A stretch of 64,000 nucleotides of DNA from Sulfitobacter noctilucae (GCF_000622365.1 NZ_JASC01000014.1:620001-684000); one strand, 5' to 3'; numbered from the stretch's first letter, positions 26,812 to 35,633 are shown. A program made the numbers and translations. Notes: generated by a model from the letters alone, not told the origin.

Positions 26812-27212
26812 AAGTGCAAAGGGCCGGGAAACTGGATCAGCAGATCACGATCATTCGGGAGTTTGAAACCGTTGCTACCAGCGGGGCTGTCAATGTGCAG
26901 TGGGGGCAGCTTGGCGTTCTGCGTGCAGAATTGGTGGTGAACCAAATCGCCGAAGAGACCCGTGGTTTTGGTGACGCCGAAGCTGGTCCCGTAGTTTTCC
27001 GCATCCGATATCGTCCGGGGATCATGACCGCAGACCGAATCATCTATGGGCTAGGGGTCTACGAGATCGAAGCGATGGAAGAGATCGGTCGCAAGCGTGT
27101 TATCGAGCTGAGCACCAACATGATCAGCCGGGACACGCCGCCTCATCTGACAGACCTGCCGATTATCGATCCGGACGATCCGGGAAACATACTCTCTTCG
27201 GCGAACTGGTAA
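26799..27212 (+). CDS. Phage head closure / head-tail adaptor protein
   Basis: The 137-residue product (start at 26799; a 12-codon longer frame is less likely) fits the SPP1 gp16/HK97 gp7 closure family: AGKLDQQITIIREFE, a WGQLGVLRAELVV core, FRIRYRPGIMTADRIIYGLGVYEI and an IGRKRVIELST strand. The protein plugs the connector after DNA packaging. It ends with an ATGA-type overlap (A shared) with the small terminase gene. Confidence 0.8.
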   Translation: MGALKVQRAGKLDQQITIIREFETVATSGAVNVQWGQLGVLRAELVVNQIAEETRGFGDAEAGPVVFRIRYRPGIMTADRIIYGLGVYEIEAMEEIGRKRVIELSTNMISRDTPPHLTDLPIIDPDDPGNILSSANW

Positions 27213-27604
27213 TGACGCACCTACGCGGAGTAAAGCCGCCCCTCAGTTCAGACACAGAAGCGCTCAGCAAGGCACCGCCCGTGCCGAAGTATCTTGCACC
27301 GCACGCAAAAGCGGAATGGAAGCGGATCATGCCGCAGCTGATCAGCCGCCAGATTATCACGCGGGCTGACCTTGCCGGGGTAGAAAATTACTGCGCGATG
27401 ATCGGCACGATCCGGCAGATCGAAGAGGAACGTGCGGCGGCTGGCGGCGCGATCGATATAAAACTGTTCGGCGTTCTGAACCGTGCGACGCAAACAGCAC
27501 GCCAGCTTGCCGCAGAATACGGCCTGACGCCGACAAGCCGCGCACGCATTGGTGCTGCTAACACTGACACCGATGACGATGACAATCCGCTTGCGGTGCG
27601 GTAA
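27212..27604 (+). CDS. Phage terminase small subunit, P27 family
   Basis: This 130-residue protein matches the P27-type small terminase: PPVPKYLAPHAKAEWKRIMPQLISR, then ADLAGVENYCAMIGTIRQIEEE, and an NRATQTARQLAAEYGLTPTSRARI helix. It recognises phage DNA and loads the large subunit. In most HK97-type phages and in GTAs it precedes the portal; here it lies after the neck genes, so the module order is permuted. Start and stop overlap its neighbours by one base. Confidence 0.9.
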   Translation: MTHLRGVKPPLSSDTEALSKAPPVPKYLAPHAKAEWKRIMPQLISRQIITRADLAGVENYCAMIGTIRQIEEERAAAGGAIDIKLFGVLNRATQTARQLAAEYGLTPTSRARIGAANTDTDDDDNPLAVR

Positions 27605-29238
27605 TGCCTGCCACGGCGTATCCAGAGTGGATTTATGATGGGTCGGACATTCCTGATCCTTTGGGCTACGGCGAAAGGGCAGTCACGTTCCTGAAGCGCT
27701 TGCGCCACCCGAACGCATTCAACCCACAGGCTGCTAACGCAAACAGTCATCCGCGTGCTTTTCAAATCGCACCCTTTCAGGAACGTATCGTGCGGCGCAT
27801 CTATGGGCCACGGGACGGCAATGGGCATCGCGTCGTGCAGAACGTCTTTCTGCTGGTGCCAAGGGGCAACCGAAAGACCAGCTTAGCCGCGGCTTTGGCC
27901 TTGCTGCACACGATCGGTCCTGAGCGCGTTCCGGCAGGGCAAGTGATCTTTGCCGCAGCCGATCGTGAACAGGCAGGCATCGGCTTTCGGGAAGCCGCAA
28001 ATATCGTGCGGGAAGACAAGCGGCTGGTTGCGGCAACGAAAATCTACGACGCCTTCAACAGTGCGAAGCAAATCGTGATGAACGCCGACAAGGTGACCCT
28101 GCGTGCAATCAGCAGCGATGGCAGTGCTGCGCACGGCATGACGCCGACCTTCACCCTGATCGATGAAATCCATGCTTGGAAGGGGCGCGATCTATGGGAA
28201 GCGCTGCGCTCTGGAGCAGCCAAGGTTGATGACAGCTTGACTGTCATTGCGACGACCGCCGGTCGCGGTTCAGAGACCCTAGCCGCAGAGCAGTTCGCCT
28301 ATGCTACGGCTGTTGCCAAAGGCGACGTGATCAATCCCGCGTATCTCCCCATTCTGTTCCACGCTGGACCAGATGATGACTGGCACGACGAAGCAGTCTG
28401 GCACAAAGCGAACCCCGGCTTGCAGCATGGTTTTCCATCATTGGCAGGCATGCGGACGTTGGCGAAAGAAGCTGAGCACCGGCCCTCAGATCGGGCGGCG
28501 TTCCTTCAGTTCAACCTGAATGTCTGGCAAGCCAACAGCCGTGATCCACTGTTCGAGATGGCAACGTATGACGCACGCCGGTTTGATGATGATGAGGCGG
28601 ACTTAGAAGAGCTGCCTTGCTGGCTAGGCGTCGATATGGCCGTGAACGGCGACACTGCCTGTGTTGCAGCGGCATGGCTGCACGATGATGGGCAGATCAC
28701 CTTGAAGCCATGGTTCTTTGTGCCAGGGGATGATCTAGAGGGCAGGGCCGACCGCGACGGCGTGCCATACGTGCAGTGGCGTGACGCTGCTCTGGTGACC
28801 GCTACACCGGGGCCAATTATCGATCCTTTCATCGTGGAGGATCACATACGCGAACTGAGCGCACGCCATGACGTGCAAGAGATCGCTTTCGATCCACATC
28901 TTGCCCGGGTGATGATGCAGCGCCTTTATGATGATGGTCTGTCGGTGGTCGAACTGCGGCAAGCGCCGCTCACAATGGGCGTTGCTGCTGGCGATCTAGA
29001 GCGGACCGTGAACGGTCATTTGATCCGCCATGACGGTCACGCAGTTCTACGCAATCACTTCGAAAATGTGGTGGTGTCGCGGAATGACACCACGGGCCTG
29101 ATCCGCATGCACAAAGGCAAAAAGACCGATCGCATCGACGGCGCGATCGCAGCCGCGATGGCGGTGCACAGGGCTATCGCTGGTGAGACCAACAAATCCA
29201 AATACACCGGCGCTGACGCCGAAATTTTTACTTTCTGA
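27604..29238 (+). CDS. Phage terminase large subunit (HK97-type TerL)
   Basis: This 544-residue packaging motor has an N-terminal ATPase with a Walker A variant PRGNRKTS at residues 86-93 and Walker B TLIDE at 185-189, followed by the coupling motif region TTAGRGSETL. The C-terminal RNase H-like nuclease has the acidic residues in CWLGVDMAVNGD, VEDHIRELSARHDVQEIAFD and the final KTDRIDGAIAAAMAV. No truncation is seen, so this subunit looks functional. It follows terS with a one-base overlap. Confidence 0.95.
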   Translation: MPATAYPEWIYDGSDIPDPLGYGERAVTFLKRLRHPNAFNPQAANANSHPRAFQIAPFQERIVRRIYGPRDGNGHRVVQNVFLLVPRGNRKTSLAAALALLHTIGPERVPAGQVIFAAADREQAGIGFREAANIVREDKRLVAATKIYDAFNSAKQIVMNADKVTLRAISSDGSAAHGMTPTFTLIDEIHAWKGRDLWEALRSGAAKVDDSLTVIATTAGRGSETLAAEQFAYATAVAKGDVINPAYLPILFHAGPDDDWHDEAVWHKANPGLQHGFPSLAGMRTLAKEAEHRPSDRAAFLQFNLNVWQANSRDPLFEMATYDARRFDDDEADLEELPCWLGVDMAVNGDTACVAAAWLHDDGQITLKPWFFVPGDDLEGRADRDGVPYVQWRDAALVTATPGPIIDPFIVEDHIRELSARHDVQEIAFDPHLARVMMQRLYDDGLSVVELRQAPLTMGVAAGDLERTVNGHLIRHDGHAVLRNHFENVVVSRNDTTGLIRMHKGKKTDRIDGAIAAAMAVHRAIAGETNKSKYTGADAEIFTF

Positions 29239-29249
29239 GGAATAGAAAC

Positions 29250-31604
29250 ATGACAGAACTTCCCGGCCTAATCGTTCCATTAGAAGCACGCGTCGACAAG
29301 CTCGAAAGAGGGCTGCAACGGGCCAACCGCATGCAGCAGCGTTCGTCCGGCCAAATGGAACGGCGTGCAGAGGTTTCCGCAAAAAGGATGCAAGCCAGCT
29401 ACGGGAAAGCAGGCAGTGCGATCGCTGCGAGCTTCAGCAAAATCGGTCCGGCACTTGTCGGTGGTTTGGCCGTTGGAGGGTTCGCGGCTTTGACCAGTAG
29501 CCTTGGCCGGATCGTGACAGAGACAGCTCAGATCGGAGATGAGGCAAAACGCGCCGGTGTTTCAGTTCGTGCGCTGCAAGAGTGGACCTATGTCGGTAAG
29601 CAAAACCGCATTGGCACAGATGCCATCGTGGATGGTCTGAAAGAGATGAATTTGCGTGCGGATGAATTCATTCTCACGTCGAAGGGGCCAGCGGCAGAAG
29701 CCTTCACCCGGTTGGGCTACGGCGCGAGTGAACTGAAAACCAAACTGAAAGACCCGTCCGAACTACTGTTGGAAATCATCGGCAGAATGGAAGCCTTGGA
29801 CGATGCAGCGCGTATTCGCATCGCCGATGAACTTTTCGGCGGCAGTGCTGGCGAGCGCTTTGCCGAACTTGTTGCGGGTGGTGAGCAAGCGCTGCGCAGC
29901 ACGATCAAGGCGGCAAATGACACTGGTGCCGTTCTGGACCGCGAGGTTATCGAAAAAGCAGCTGAGCTGGATCGTAAATTTGCAGCCCTGACCACCCGTG
30001 TAGATACATTTGTGAAGACAGTCGTGGTCGGCATTGCGTCTGCCGGCCCCAAACTTGAACGCGTCGGTTCATATCTCGACAACCTTTTCGATAATCCACG
30101 GCAGACGGGTTCCATCCTTGGCAGCGGTATCACCTCTGAGCTTTACGGAAATGCACGCGCTGTCGAAGAACACAGGCAGACGATCGAAGCACTGGCCAGC
30201 AGTTATGATGAGACAGCCTACATCGCAGATCGCACAGCAACACGGTTGGCGAATGTCGCACAGCAACTGCGTGCTATGGGCCAGACTGACGCAGCAAACG
30301 AGCTGGATCGTGCCGCAGCTGAAATGAGAAAGCTGACCGAAGAGTTCGACAACGGCGTAATTGGAGCGACAGAGTTTGAGGAACGCCTGACCGATGCCAC
30401 AGGTGCGGCGCAAGACACCCTTGCAGAAGTGGCTGCGATCAATGGCAGTAAGTTCGACTATGTGATCAGTGGGCTTGGCCGTCTGGTCACCGCACTGGCG
30501 TCAGCGGCAACGAAAGCCCGTGAGCTGCGCAGCGCATTGCCGGGGGCCATGCCCGGTGGCGAAACCGAAACACTTGCCCCAATGGATCCCGGTCCAAGAA
30601 CGCGCAACGGCCATAGAGCAGCGACACCGGGGCTGGCTACGGCTACATCTGCTCGCCCGACCCTGCCGAGCGTAGACGCCAGCTTTGGCACCCCAGAACC
30701 TAGTTCCGGTGGTGGTGGCAAGAGCGGTGCCAGTCGTCAAAATGACTTTGAACGCGAGCTGCAATCAATCGCTGAAGAAACAGCAGCCCTGAAGTTGGAA
30801 GCTGAAGCGCTGGCGCAGGTTACCGGTGCTCAATTGCGAAACGTGGATGCGATGGAACTGGCGCGAACCAAAGCTGAGCTGTTGGCAGCTGCGCGACGGT
30901 CTGGCCTTGCCGATACACCAGTTCTACGCGCTCAGATCGATACGATGGCCGATGCCTATATCGAAGCCAGCAGAGGTGCAGAGCTTGCGGCGGAAAAGAT
31001 CAGCGAAGTGCAGGAGGCAAGTCGGAAAGGTGCGAGCTCCGTCGCAAGTGTTTTTGAGCAGATGGCAACTGGCGCACTCTCCGCAAAAGAAGCAGTCGGC
31101 AAATTGATAGTGGAAATGCTCAAGATGGAAATGCAAAAGCGGTTCATGGACATGGCCGCTGGCGCTTCCGGCAGTTGGCTTGGAACTATGCTGACCGTTT
31201 TAGGCGGCGGTTTTGCCGAAGGTGGATACACAGGGGCAGGTGGAAAGTTCCAGCCAGCCGGGGTGGTCCACAAGGGTGAATACGTCATGCCGCAGACCGT
31301 AGTGCAACGATTAGGGGTTGATCGACTCGCAGCGCTCCATAGCGCGGCCCTGAAAGGCTATTCTGGGGGCGGGCTGGTAGGAGGGCAGGCAGGCCTCCAG
31401 GGTGGCGCTCAGGGGCATTCTGAGGCGATGCCTTCTTTGGTGGTCAATGCGCCGGTAACGGTCAACGGTTCTGCCGGGACACCGGTCCAGAATGATGATC
31501 TGGCGCTGAAGATGGCGCGTAAACTAGAAGCGACTATGCGTGGCGTCGCTGTCGACGAAATGCGTCGTCAGATGCGCCCCGGCAATTTGCTCGGAAAGCA
31601 GTGA
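29250..31604 (+). CDS. Phage tail tape-measure protein
   Basis: This 784-residue protein begins with amphipathic helices (RVDKLERGLQRANRMQQRSS) and has a hydrophobic segment (about 60-85, IGPALVGGLAVGGFAALTS). Then comes the tape-measure pattern: AKRAGVSVRALQEWTYVGKQNRIGTDAI, LKDPSELLLEIIGRM and ADELFGGSAGERFAELV. A Pro/Thr/Gly-rich linker follows at about 420-500, and coiled helices to 640. The C-terminal FAEGGYTGAGGKFQPAGVVHKGEYVMPQ block is typical of tape-measure proteins. At the usual spacing it would set a tail of about 0.1 micrometre. No tail tip genes follow it. Confidence 0.9.
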   Translation: MTELPGLIVPLEARVDKLERGLQRANRMQQRSSGQMERRAEVSAKRMQASYGKAGSAIAASFSKIGPALVGGLAVGGFAALTSSLGRIVTETAQIGDEAKRAGVSVRALQEWTYVGKQNRIGTDAIVDGLKEMNLRADEFILTSKGPAAEAFTRLGYGASELKTKLKDPSELLLEIIGRMEALDDAARIRIADELFGGSAGERFAELVAGGEQALRSTIKAANDTGAVLDREVIEKAAELDRKFAALTTRVDTFVKTVVVGIASAGPKLERVGSYLDNLFDNPRQTGSILGSGITSELYGNARAVEEHRQTIEALASSYDETAYIADRTATRLANVAQQLRAMGQTDAANELDRAAAEMRKLTEEFDNGVIGATEFEERLTDATGAAQDTLAEVAAINGSKFDYVISGLGRLVTALASAATKARELRSALPGAMPGGETETLAPMDPGPRTRNGHRAATPGLATATSARPTLPSVDASFGTPEPSSGGGGKSGASRQNDFERELQSIAEETAALKLEAEALAQVTGAQLRNVDAMELARTKAELLAAARRSGLADTPVLRAQIDTMADAYIEASRGAELAAEKISEVQEASRKGASSVASVFEQMATGALSAKEAVGKLIVEMLKMEMQKRFMDMAAGASGSWLGTMLTVLGGGFAEGGYTGAGGKFQPAGVVHKGEYVMPQTVVQRLGVDRLAALHSAALKGYSGGGLVGGQAGLQGGAQGHSEAMPSLVVNAPVTVNGSAGTPVQNDDLALKMARKLEATMRGVAVDEMRRQMRPGNLLGKQ

Positions 31605-31755
31605 CCAATCCTGCTTTTTGCTGGCCAGTGTTGCAATAATTCAAGTCTGTCGTATGGCGCAAAATTACGAAAGTAGGGCTGCTGCACTTGACCCATACGA
31701 CTTCCGGTTGCAATATCAAAGAGTAATTAAAGCATTTTATTTGGGAGACGAGAAT

Positions 31756-32286
31756 ATGTGTATTCGCGTGCTTAGTATATTTGCGTTAGTTTTTAATGTG
31801 TTAGCTCTTTCGGCAAGCAAATCGATTGCTCATGATCTTAGCGCGTTCAGAGAGATAATCAGCGTAGAAGTGGACGGACGTGTCCAAGAAGTAACGGTTT
31901 CAGCGCAACCAATCGGACAAGGAATGCTTCGACTAGAGGCGAGATCAAGGTCGGGAAAAGTCGTCGTCGAAGTTCCTGAAAGCGATATAACTACTCAGCC
32001 ATTTATCGTTGGCTTTATGGGCAGATACTGGAAGCAAGCTGTCTCGTTGGCGGGCAGTTTAGCAAAAATGTGTGGACTTGGCGGTGATGCCGGAGGCGCG
32101 ACCGGCGACAACGGTGGCGACAGTAATGACAACAACAACACTAATAACAGTGACAGCGATAGCAGTAGTAGTAGCTCCAGCACTAGCGACGGACAAAGCG
32201 GAAATGGCAACGGAAGCTTTGATGGCAACAACTTTGATAGCGGTGGCGGCGACATAAACGTTAACTTGAATTTTAATTGTCAGTAA
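31756..32286 (+). CDS. Secreted protein with Ser/Asn/Asp-rich tail, unknown function
   Basis: The 176-residue product starts at 31756 with GGGAGACGAG upstream; the longer frame from 31540 overlaps the tape-measure gene and is rejected. It has a signal peptide (1 to about 25, ALVFNVLALSASKSIAHD) and a globular region of about 75 residues with VEVDGRVQEVTVSAQPIGQGMLRLEARS. The final 75 residues are a low-complexity tail rich in Gly, Asn, Ser and Asp, including a run of seven serines. AT content rises here. No family is recognised. It is the first gene of the accessory right arm and could be a surface or cargo protein. Confidence 0.6.
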   Translation: MCIRVLSIFALVFNVLALSASKSIAHDLSAFREIISVEVDGRVQEVTVSAQPIGQGMLRLEARSRSGKVVVEVPESDITTQPFIVGFMGRYWKQAVSLAGSLAKMCGLGGDAGGATGDNGGDSNDNNNTNNSDSDSSSSSSSTSDGQSGNGNGSFDGNNFDSGGGDINVNLNFNCQ

Positions 32287-32379
32287 TATTCAGGCTTTCT
32301 ATTTCTCTTGGGCGACTTAGACTACTCGCGGCTTGTCCTGCTTCAGTTCAATGGTTGCGCAAAATAAAGCTACAATGGA

Positions 32380-32574
32380 ATGAGAATATTTGGTGAGAAG
32401 AGAAGTGTCATCCTATTAGCTGCGATTTTGTTGGTATGTTTTCCCAATATACTTACGGACTATCGAGAGTTCGATACTGGTGCGGATTTTGGCTCTTTGA
32501 CGTTCAAAAAGACCGGGATAAGTCACCTTCCTGTTGTAGATCTTGCGCATTACGGGTATAACCAGTATAGCTGA
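32380..32574 (+). CDS. Possible small membrane-anchored protein
   Basis: A 64-codon frame with one hydrophobic segment near its N-terminus (VILLAAILLVCFPNIL, about 10-25) followed by a polar tail. The Shine-Dalgarno is weak and no family is recognised. It is kept because of its membrane segment and the gap it fills between two better-supported genes. Confidence 0.35.
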   Translation: MRIFGEKRSVILLAAILLVCFPNILTDYREFDTGADFGSLTFKKTGISHLPVVDLAHYGYNQYS

Positions 32575-32592
32575 TTAAAAGCAGGAGGCAAC

Positions 32593-33021
32593 ATGCCAGA
32601 ATTAGTAAAACTTCCAAGTCAGCGCGTCGAACAATTGCGCCAGCTTTCTTCCAAGCTACAAATGCCGATCTCGGACTGCATCGGTCAGTTTATCGCTGAG
32701 CAGATAGAAAAAGGGAACCTTGATCCAGATGTGCCCGGTGTTCAGGTGTCTAAGTCAGCAAAAGAAGTTCGTTTTAAAACGCCTGATGTTGATCTTCGGT
32801 CGTCCAGAATACAATTTCTGGAAGACGCAGCGGCTTCAATTCGTGCTATAACGCGACCTTCTAAAAACAACCCTTTGATGCCGTTACCAGAAAACTTCGG
32901 TGTTACGCGGCGAGGAACGTCTGTCAAAATCCGAGATACTGAAACTGGATCAGAAACCACACTCGCTTTGAGCGTTGCCCTAGACGTAGCGGCTCAGTTG
33001 GAGCGCGCTTCAAAAAGTTGA
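32593..33021 (+). CDS. Hypothetical protein, possible ribbon-helix-helix N-terminus
   Basis: This 142-residue protein is preceded by a strong GCAGGAGGC Shine-Dalgarno. The first 45 residues (LVKLPSQRVEQLRQLSSKLQMPISDCIGQFIAEQIEKG) have the strand-helix-helix form of a small ribbon-helix-helix DNA-binding domain, which would make it a candidate regulator. The rest is polar, with a C-terminal TETGSETTLALSVALDVAAQLERA helix. It is directly upstream of the HUH-type gene, whose longest frame overlaps its stop, so the two are probably co-expressed. No database family is claimed. Confidence 0.6.
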   Translation: MPELVKLPSQRVEQLRQLSSKLQMPISDCIGQFIAEQIEKGNLDPDVPGVQVSKSAKEVRFKTPDVDLRSSRIQFLEDAAASIRAITRPSKNNPLMPLPENFGVTRRGTSVKIRDTETGSETTLALSVALDVAAQLERASKS

Positions 33022-33086
33022 ATTCCAATCGGCCCGCCGCAGCAACGATGGGCCGATCTGATCTGAGGATTGGTGGTGGTGGTGTG

Positions 33087-33983
33087 ATGAAGCGATACCA
33101 AAATACTGGAAAGCGACTAAGAAGTTGTCATGTGTCAGCCGATGCGTGCATTAAGGTCAATCATCCCGCATCGGATGCAAACACAGCCGGGCAAGATCCA
33201 TTGGATTCAGTTGGAAAAGTTGCGGAGAGCAAAAGAGCGGAAGCCCAGCATTTCCGCTATGAAGCAAAGGCCCCACGGGCAACTTCTGAAAACGGTTGTC
33301 TAGTTGATACACCAACCAACCCCTCCATCGTCAACACCTCAACCCCTCCAACAACTCAATCCACACGCCTCACCACCCTCCTTCAGTCACCAGAAGTCCA
33401 AGCCTTCATCGCAAAGGCCAAAGCGCAGAACAAGCGTGAAGAAACCAGAGCCGCCAACCTGATTAGCCGCAAGTCCATCCCGACGACCAAATGGAAACGA
33501 GCTACGCCTGATGAAAAGTTCCGCTATGCCGGTCATTGGGCCGAACGTGCCGAAGGTAAAGCATTCAGCTTGAACCTATCGCCCACCACACAAGACAAGC
33601 TCCGTATCCATGACGACCCGCTAAGGGCCTTCTCAGACATTCTGAACCGCCAACTGAAAGCGTATGGACTGTTCGGCATTTCCTACGCTCTGACACTTGA
33701 AGACAGCAAGGCAGACAAGTTGCACGTTCATGGTTTCCTTGTCGCGCCACCAGACACAGACAAGGCCGTCAGGGCCGCTCTGAGGGCCGCTGGTGGTCAT
33801 ATCTCCGGCAGGGCAGGCAGTAGGCAGCTCACACTTAGGAACCTGTCTGACGGCGGTGGTTGGGCTTTCTATTGCGGCAAAGACAAAGAACGCACCAATG
33901 AAGAGCTGAAGGGCGTAGCGCGACCTTTCCTAAACAGATCGATGGTGCAGGCGGCGCGTGAGTTTTCCCTTTCGACAGACTGA
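33087..33983 (+). CDS. Putative HUH-type replication initiator (Rep) protein
   Basis: This 298-residue protein (ATG at 33087; a TTG at 33018 overlapping the previous stop is the alternative) has the three sequence marks of single-tyrosine HUH endonucleases in order. These are a hydrophobic strand ISYALTLE (about 198-205), the metal-binding H-V-H in KLHVHGFLVAP (213-215) and a Y-x-x-K motif in GWAFYCGKDKE (Y262, K265). Such proteins nick an origin and start rolling-circle replication or transfer. The first 90 residues are polar and probably disordered. I assign it from motifs only. It is the only replication candidate in the element. Confidence 0.6.
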   Translation: MKRYQNTGKRLRSCHVSADACIKVNHPASDANTAGQDPLDSVGKVAESKRAEAQHFRYEAKAPRATSENGCLVDTPTNPSIVNTSTPPTTQSTRLTTLLQSPEVQAFIAKAKAQNKREETRAANLISRKSIPTTKWKRATPDEKFRYAGHWAERAEGKAFSLNLSPTTQDKLRIHDDPLRAFSDILNRQLKAYGLFGISYALTLEDSKADKLHVHGFLVAPPDTDKAVRAALRAAGGHISGRAGSRQLTLRNLSDGGGWAFYCGKDKERTNEELKGVARPFLNRSMVQAAREFSLSTD

Positions 33984-34053
33984 GCGTCAAAGGCACTTCT
34001 TAAGCTGGACCATGTTCGGCGTTGTGAGAATGGCCTTGATGCTTTGGTAATTT

Positions 34054-34071
34054 TGTTGCATATATACAACA
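34054..34071. promoter_or_regulatory. Imperfect 18-bp palindrome, possible operator
   Basis: TGTTGCATATATACAACA differs from its reverse complement at one symmetric pair. It lies in the 263-bp gap between the Rep-like gene and the next operon, a fitting place for a repressor site. Confidence 0.35.
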
Positions 34072-34246
34072 CTCAGGCAGAGTGACGGCTCCGGGCGGGA
34101 TCACCTTAGTAAGTTCAAAGTTCGGGGCCGTATCTCGTAAGTAAGTTCTGACTTATTTATATAAAACAATGACTTAAGTAGAATTCGAACTTGCTTGAAT
34201 GAGCAGGCTAGGGCTAACTGCATCGTGCACCAAAGGGGGAACGCGC

Positions 34247-34432
34247 ATGGCACTTGGCCAAGACAAATCAATTTACCTGCCTGACCATACCTACAATCAG
34301 CTCAAGGAGAGGCTGGTCCACCTCATTGGGGATCAGTCTGAGGGTTGCGGCACAGACGCTGCAACAGAGGTTGTGGCTGCCCTAGGTGAGATCGCCGATA
34401 TCTGGCCTGAATTGATCCGTAGTGAGAATTAG
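34247..34432 (+). CDS. Small hypothetical protein, 61 residues
   Basis: The start at 34247 follows AAGGGGGAACG. The protein is acidic and helical (SIYLPDHTYNQLKERLVHLIGD, then TDAATEVVAALGEIADIWPELIRSEN), with no signal peptide and no recognised family. It heads a short plus-strand series in the right arm. Confidence 0.55.
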   Translation: MALGQDKSIYLPDHTYNQLKERLVHLIGDQSEGCGTDAATEVVAALGEIADIWPELIRSEN

Positions 34433-34440
34433 CTTGCAAA

Positions 34441-34473
34441 CCGTCATCGTCAATGTTACGTTGACGATGACGG
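34441..34473. promoter_or_regulatory. Perfect hairpin with 13-bp arms and 7-base loop
   Basis: Left arm 34441-34453 (CCGTCATCGTCAA), loop TGTTACG (34454-34460), right arm 34461-34473. It starts 8 bp after one stop and its right arm runs into the GGGAGG Shine-Dalgarno (34472-34477) of the next gene. It could be a nicking origin for the Rep-like protein, an RBS-sequestering hairpin or a repressor site. Confidence 0.6.
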
Positions 34474-34484
34474 GAGGGCTGCAA

Positions 34485-34991
34485 ATGGCTAAGACTTCAA
34501 CTGAAAGAATGCAGGCTAAGAAAGAACGCGAAGAAGCTGCACGCAGGGCAGCTGAAGACTCAACCTATCCATACTTAAAGGAGACGTTCTCGGAATTTCT
34601 CAAACATGAAGGTAACTATTCCAGCGTCGAGATTGCGCTCGGTCTAGCCGGTATAGAAGCCCCCTTAATAGAAGATGAGATGGGGCCGGAGAACTTTGCT
34701 TTGGAGGACGTCATCGCTGGCGTTGATGATCCGTTTCCCGGCGCAAAAGGTGCCATCGGAAGAGCGGAAATCATGATCGATTGTTTCATAGATGCAGCGA
34801 TGGAACTCGCCAATGTCGTTCAAAATTACAAGCGACAAGAGATCGAAGCCCGCCTTGCCGAACTTGAAAATTCCGAAAAAGCTGACCGAGCTACTGCTAT
34901 GAAGGAAGCAGTGAAGCTCACCAAGATATTAGACCAGCTGGACAAGCAGGTCAGACGATCTTTCCCACAGTGGAAGGTAACGGGCATCTAA
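34485..34991 (+). CDS. Hypothetical helical phage protein, 168 residues
   Basis: The start at 34485 is set by the GGGAGG Shine-Dalgarno that touches the upstream hairpin. The N-terminus is highly charged (KTSTERMQAKKEREEAARRAAEDS), the centre is acidic (EAPLIEDEMGPENFALEDVIAGVDDP), and the C-terminal half is predicted coiled coil (YKRQEIEARLAELENSEKAD, then LTKILDQLDKQVRR). There is no signal peptide and no known motif. Expression may be controlled through the hairpin. Confidence 0.6.
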   Translation: MAKTSTERMQAKKEREEAARRAAEDSTYPYLKETFSEFLKHEGNYSSVEIALGLAGIEAPLIEDEMGPENFALEDVIAGVDDPFPGAKGAIGRAEIMIDCFIDAAMELANVVQNYKRQEIEARLAELENSEKADRATAMKEAVKLTKILDQLDKQVRRSFPQWKVTGI

Positions 34992-35081
34992 GCCCAAAGT
35001 GCGGCTGATCTGGTGATCAAATTCTGACACTCGACACCGGATCAAGCCGCTTTAGCAACGTCTCAAAAGAGGAGAGACATT

Positions 35082-35633
35082 ATGATTAAGAATATCACCA
35101 ATGACAGAAGTGATGCAAGATTTTTGGATGAAAACATGACACTTGCCGCATTTAAGTCGTATGTGTGTGCTACCAGTATGACCGAAAAGGTTCGCCCATC
35201 ACTCGTGCTGCATGCGCCATATACGACGGTTGAGTATTTCAACTCTCCATTCGGTTTGATTGTGTTTGCTCATCATGACACGTTTGAAGGGCAGGTGGAT
35301 GGGATTCATCCGGCAGCGCTCAGCGAAAACATCGTAAGTCCTCGAAACATCGTTAAACCGCTTACAGGAAACGCGGCAAACAAGATGGCGTATAATGTTC
35401 ATTACATGACGCGCCGCTCTCAGGGAGCACTAGTGCTGAAGGCATTCGGACGGATGGTCCACAGCGGTGACGATGAGGCACCTAGCTTTGGCACTAGCAA
35501 ATCTTTTCTGCTCGAAGTCTACAATTTGGAGATGGGGCCGATCATAGGTGCCATCGAAAGCGAAGAGCGGGTTTGCGTCATTCGACCTGAGGATTTGCAG
35601 CGAAAAAACCTGCGGCACGAGGTGGCAGCATGA
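35082..35633 (+). CDS. Hypothetical protein, 183 residues
   Basis: A strong AGAGGAGAG Shine-Dalgarno precedes the ATG at 35082. The protein is a mixed alpha-beta globular sequence (MTLAAFKSYVCATSMTEK, VEYFNSPFGLIVFAHHD, MAYNVHYMTRRSQGALVLK, FLLEVYNLEMGPIIGAIE) with no signal peptide, membrane segment or catalytic motif that I can name. It is coupled by an ATGA overlap to the next small gene, suggesting the two products act together. Confidence 0.6.
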   Translation: MIKNITNDRSDARFLDENMTLAAFKSYVCATSMTEKVRPSLVLHAPYTTVEYFNSPFGLIVFAHHDTFEGQVDGIHPAALSENIVSPRNIVKPLTGNAANKMAYNVHYMTRRSQGALVLKAFGRMVHSGDDEAPSFGTSKSFLLEVYNLEMGPIIGAIESEERVCVIRPEDLQRKNLRHEVAA

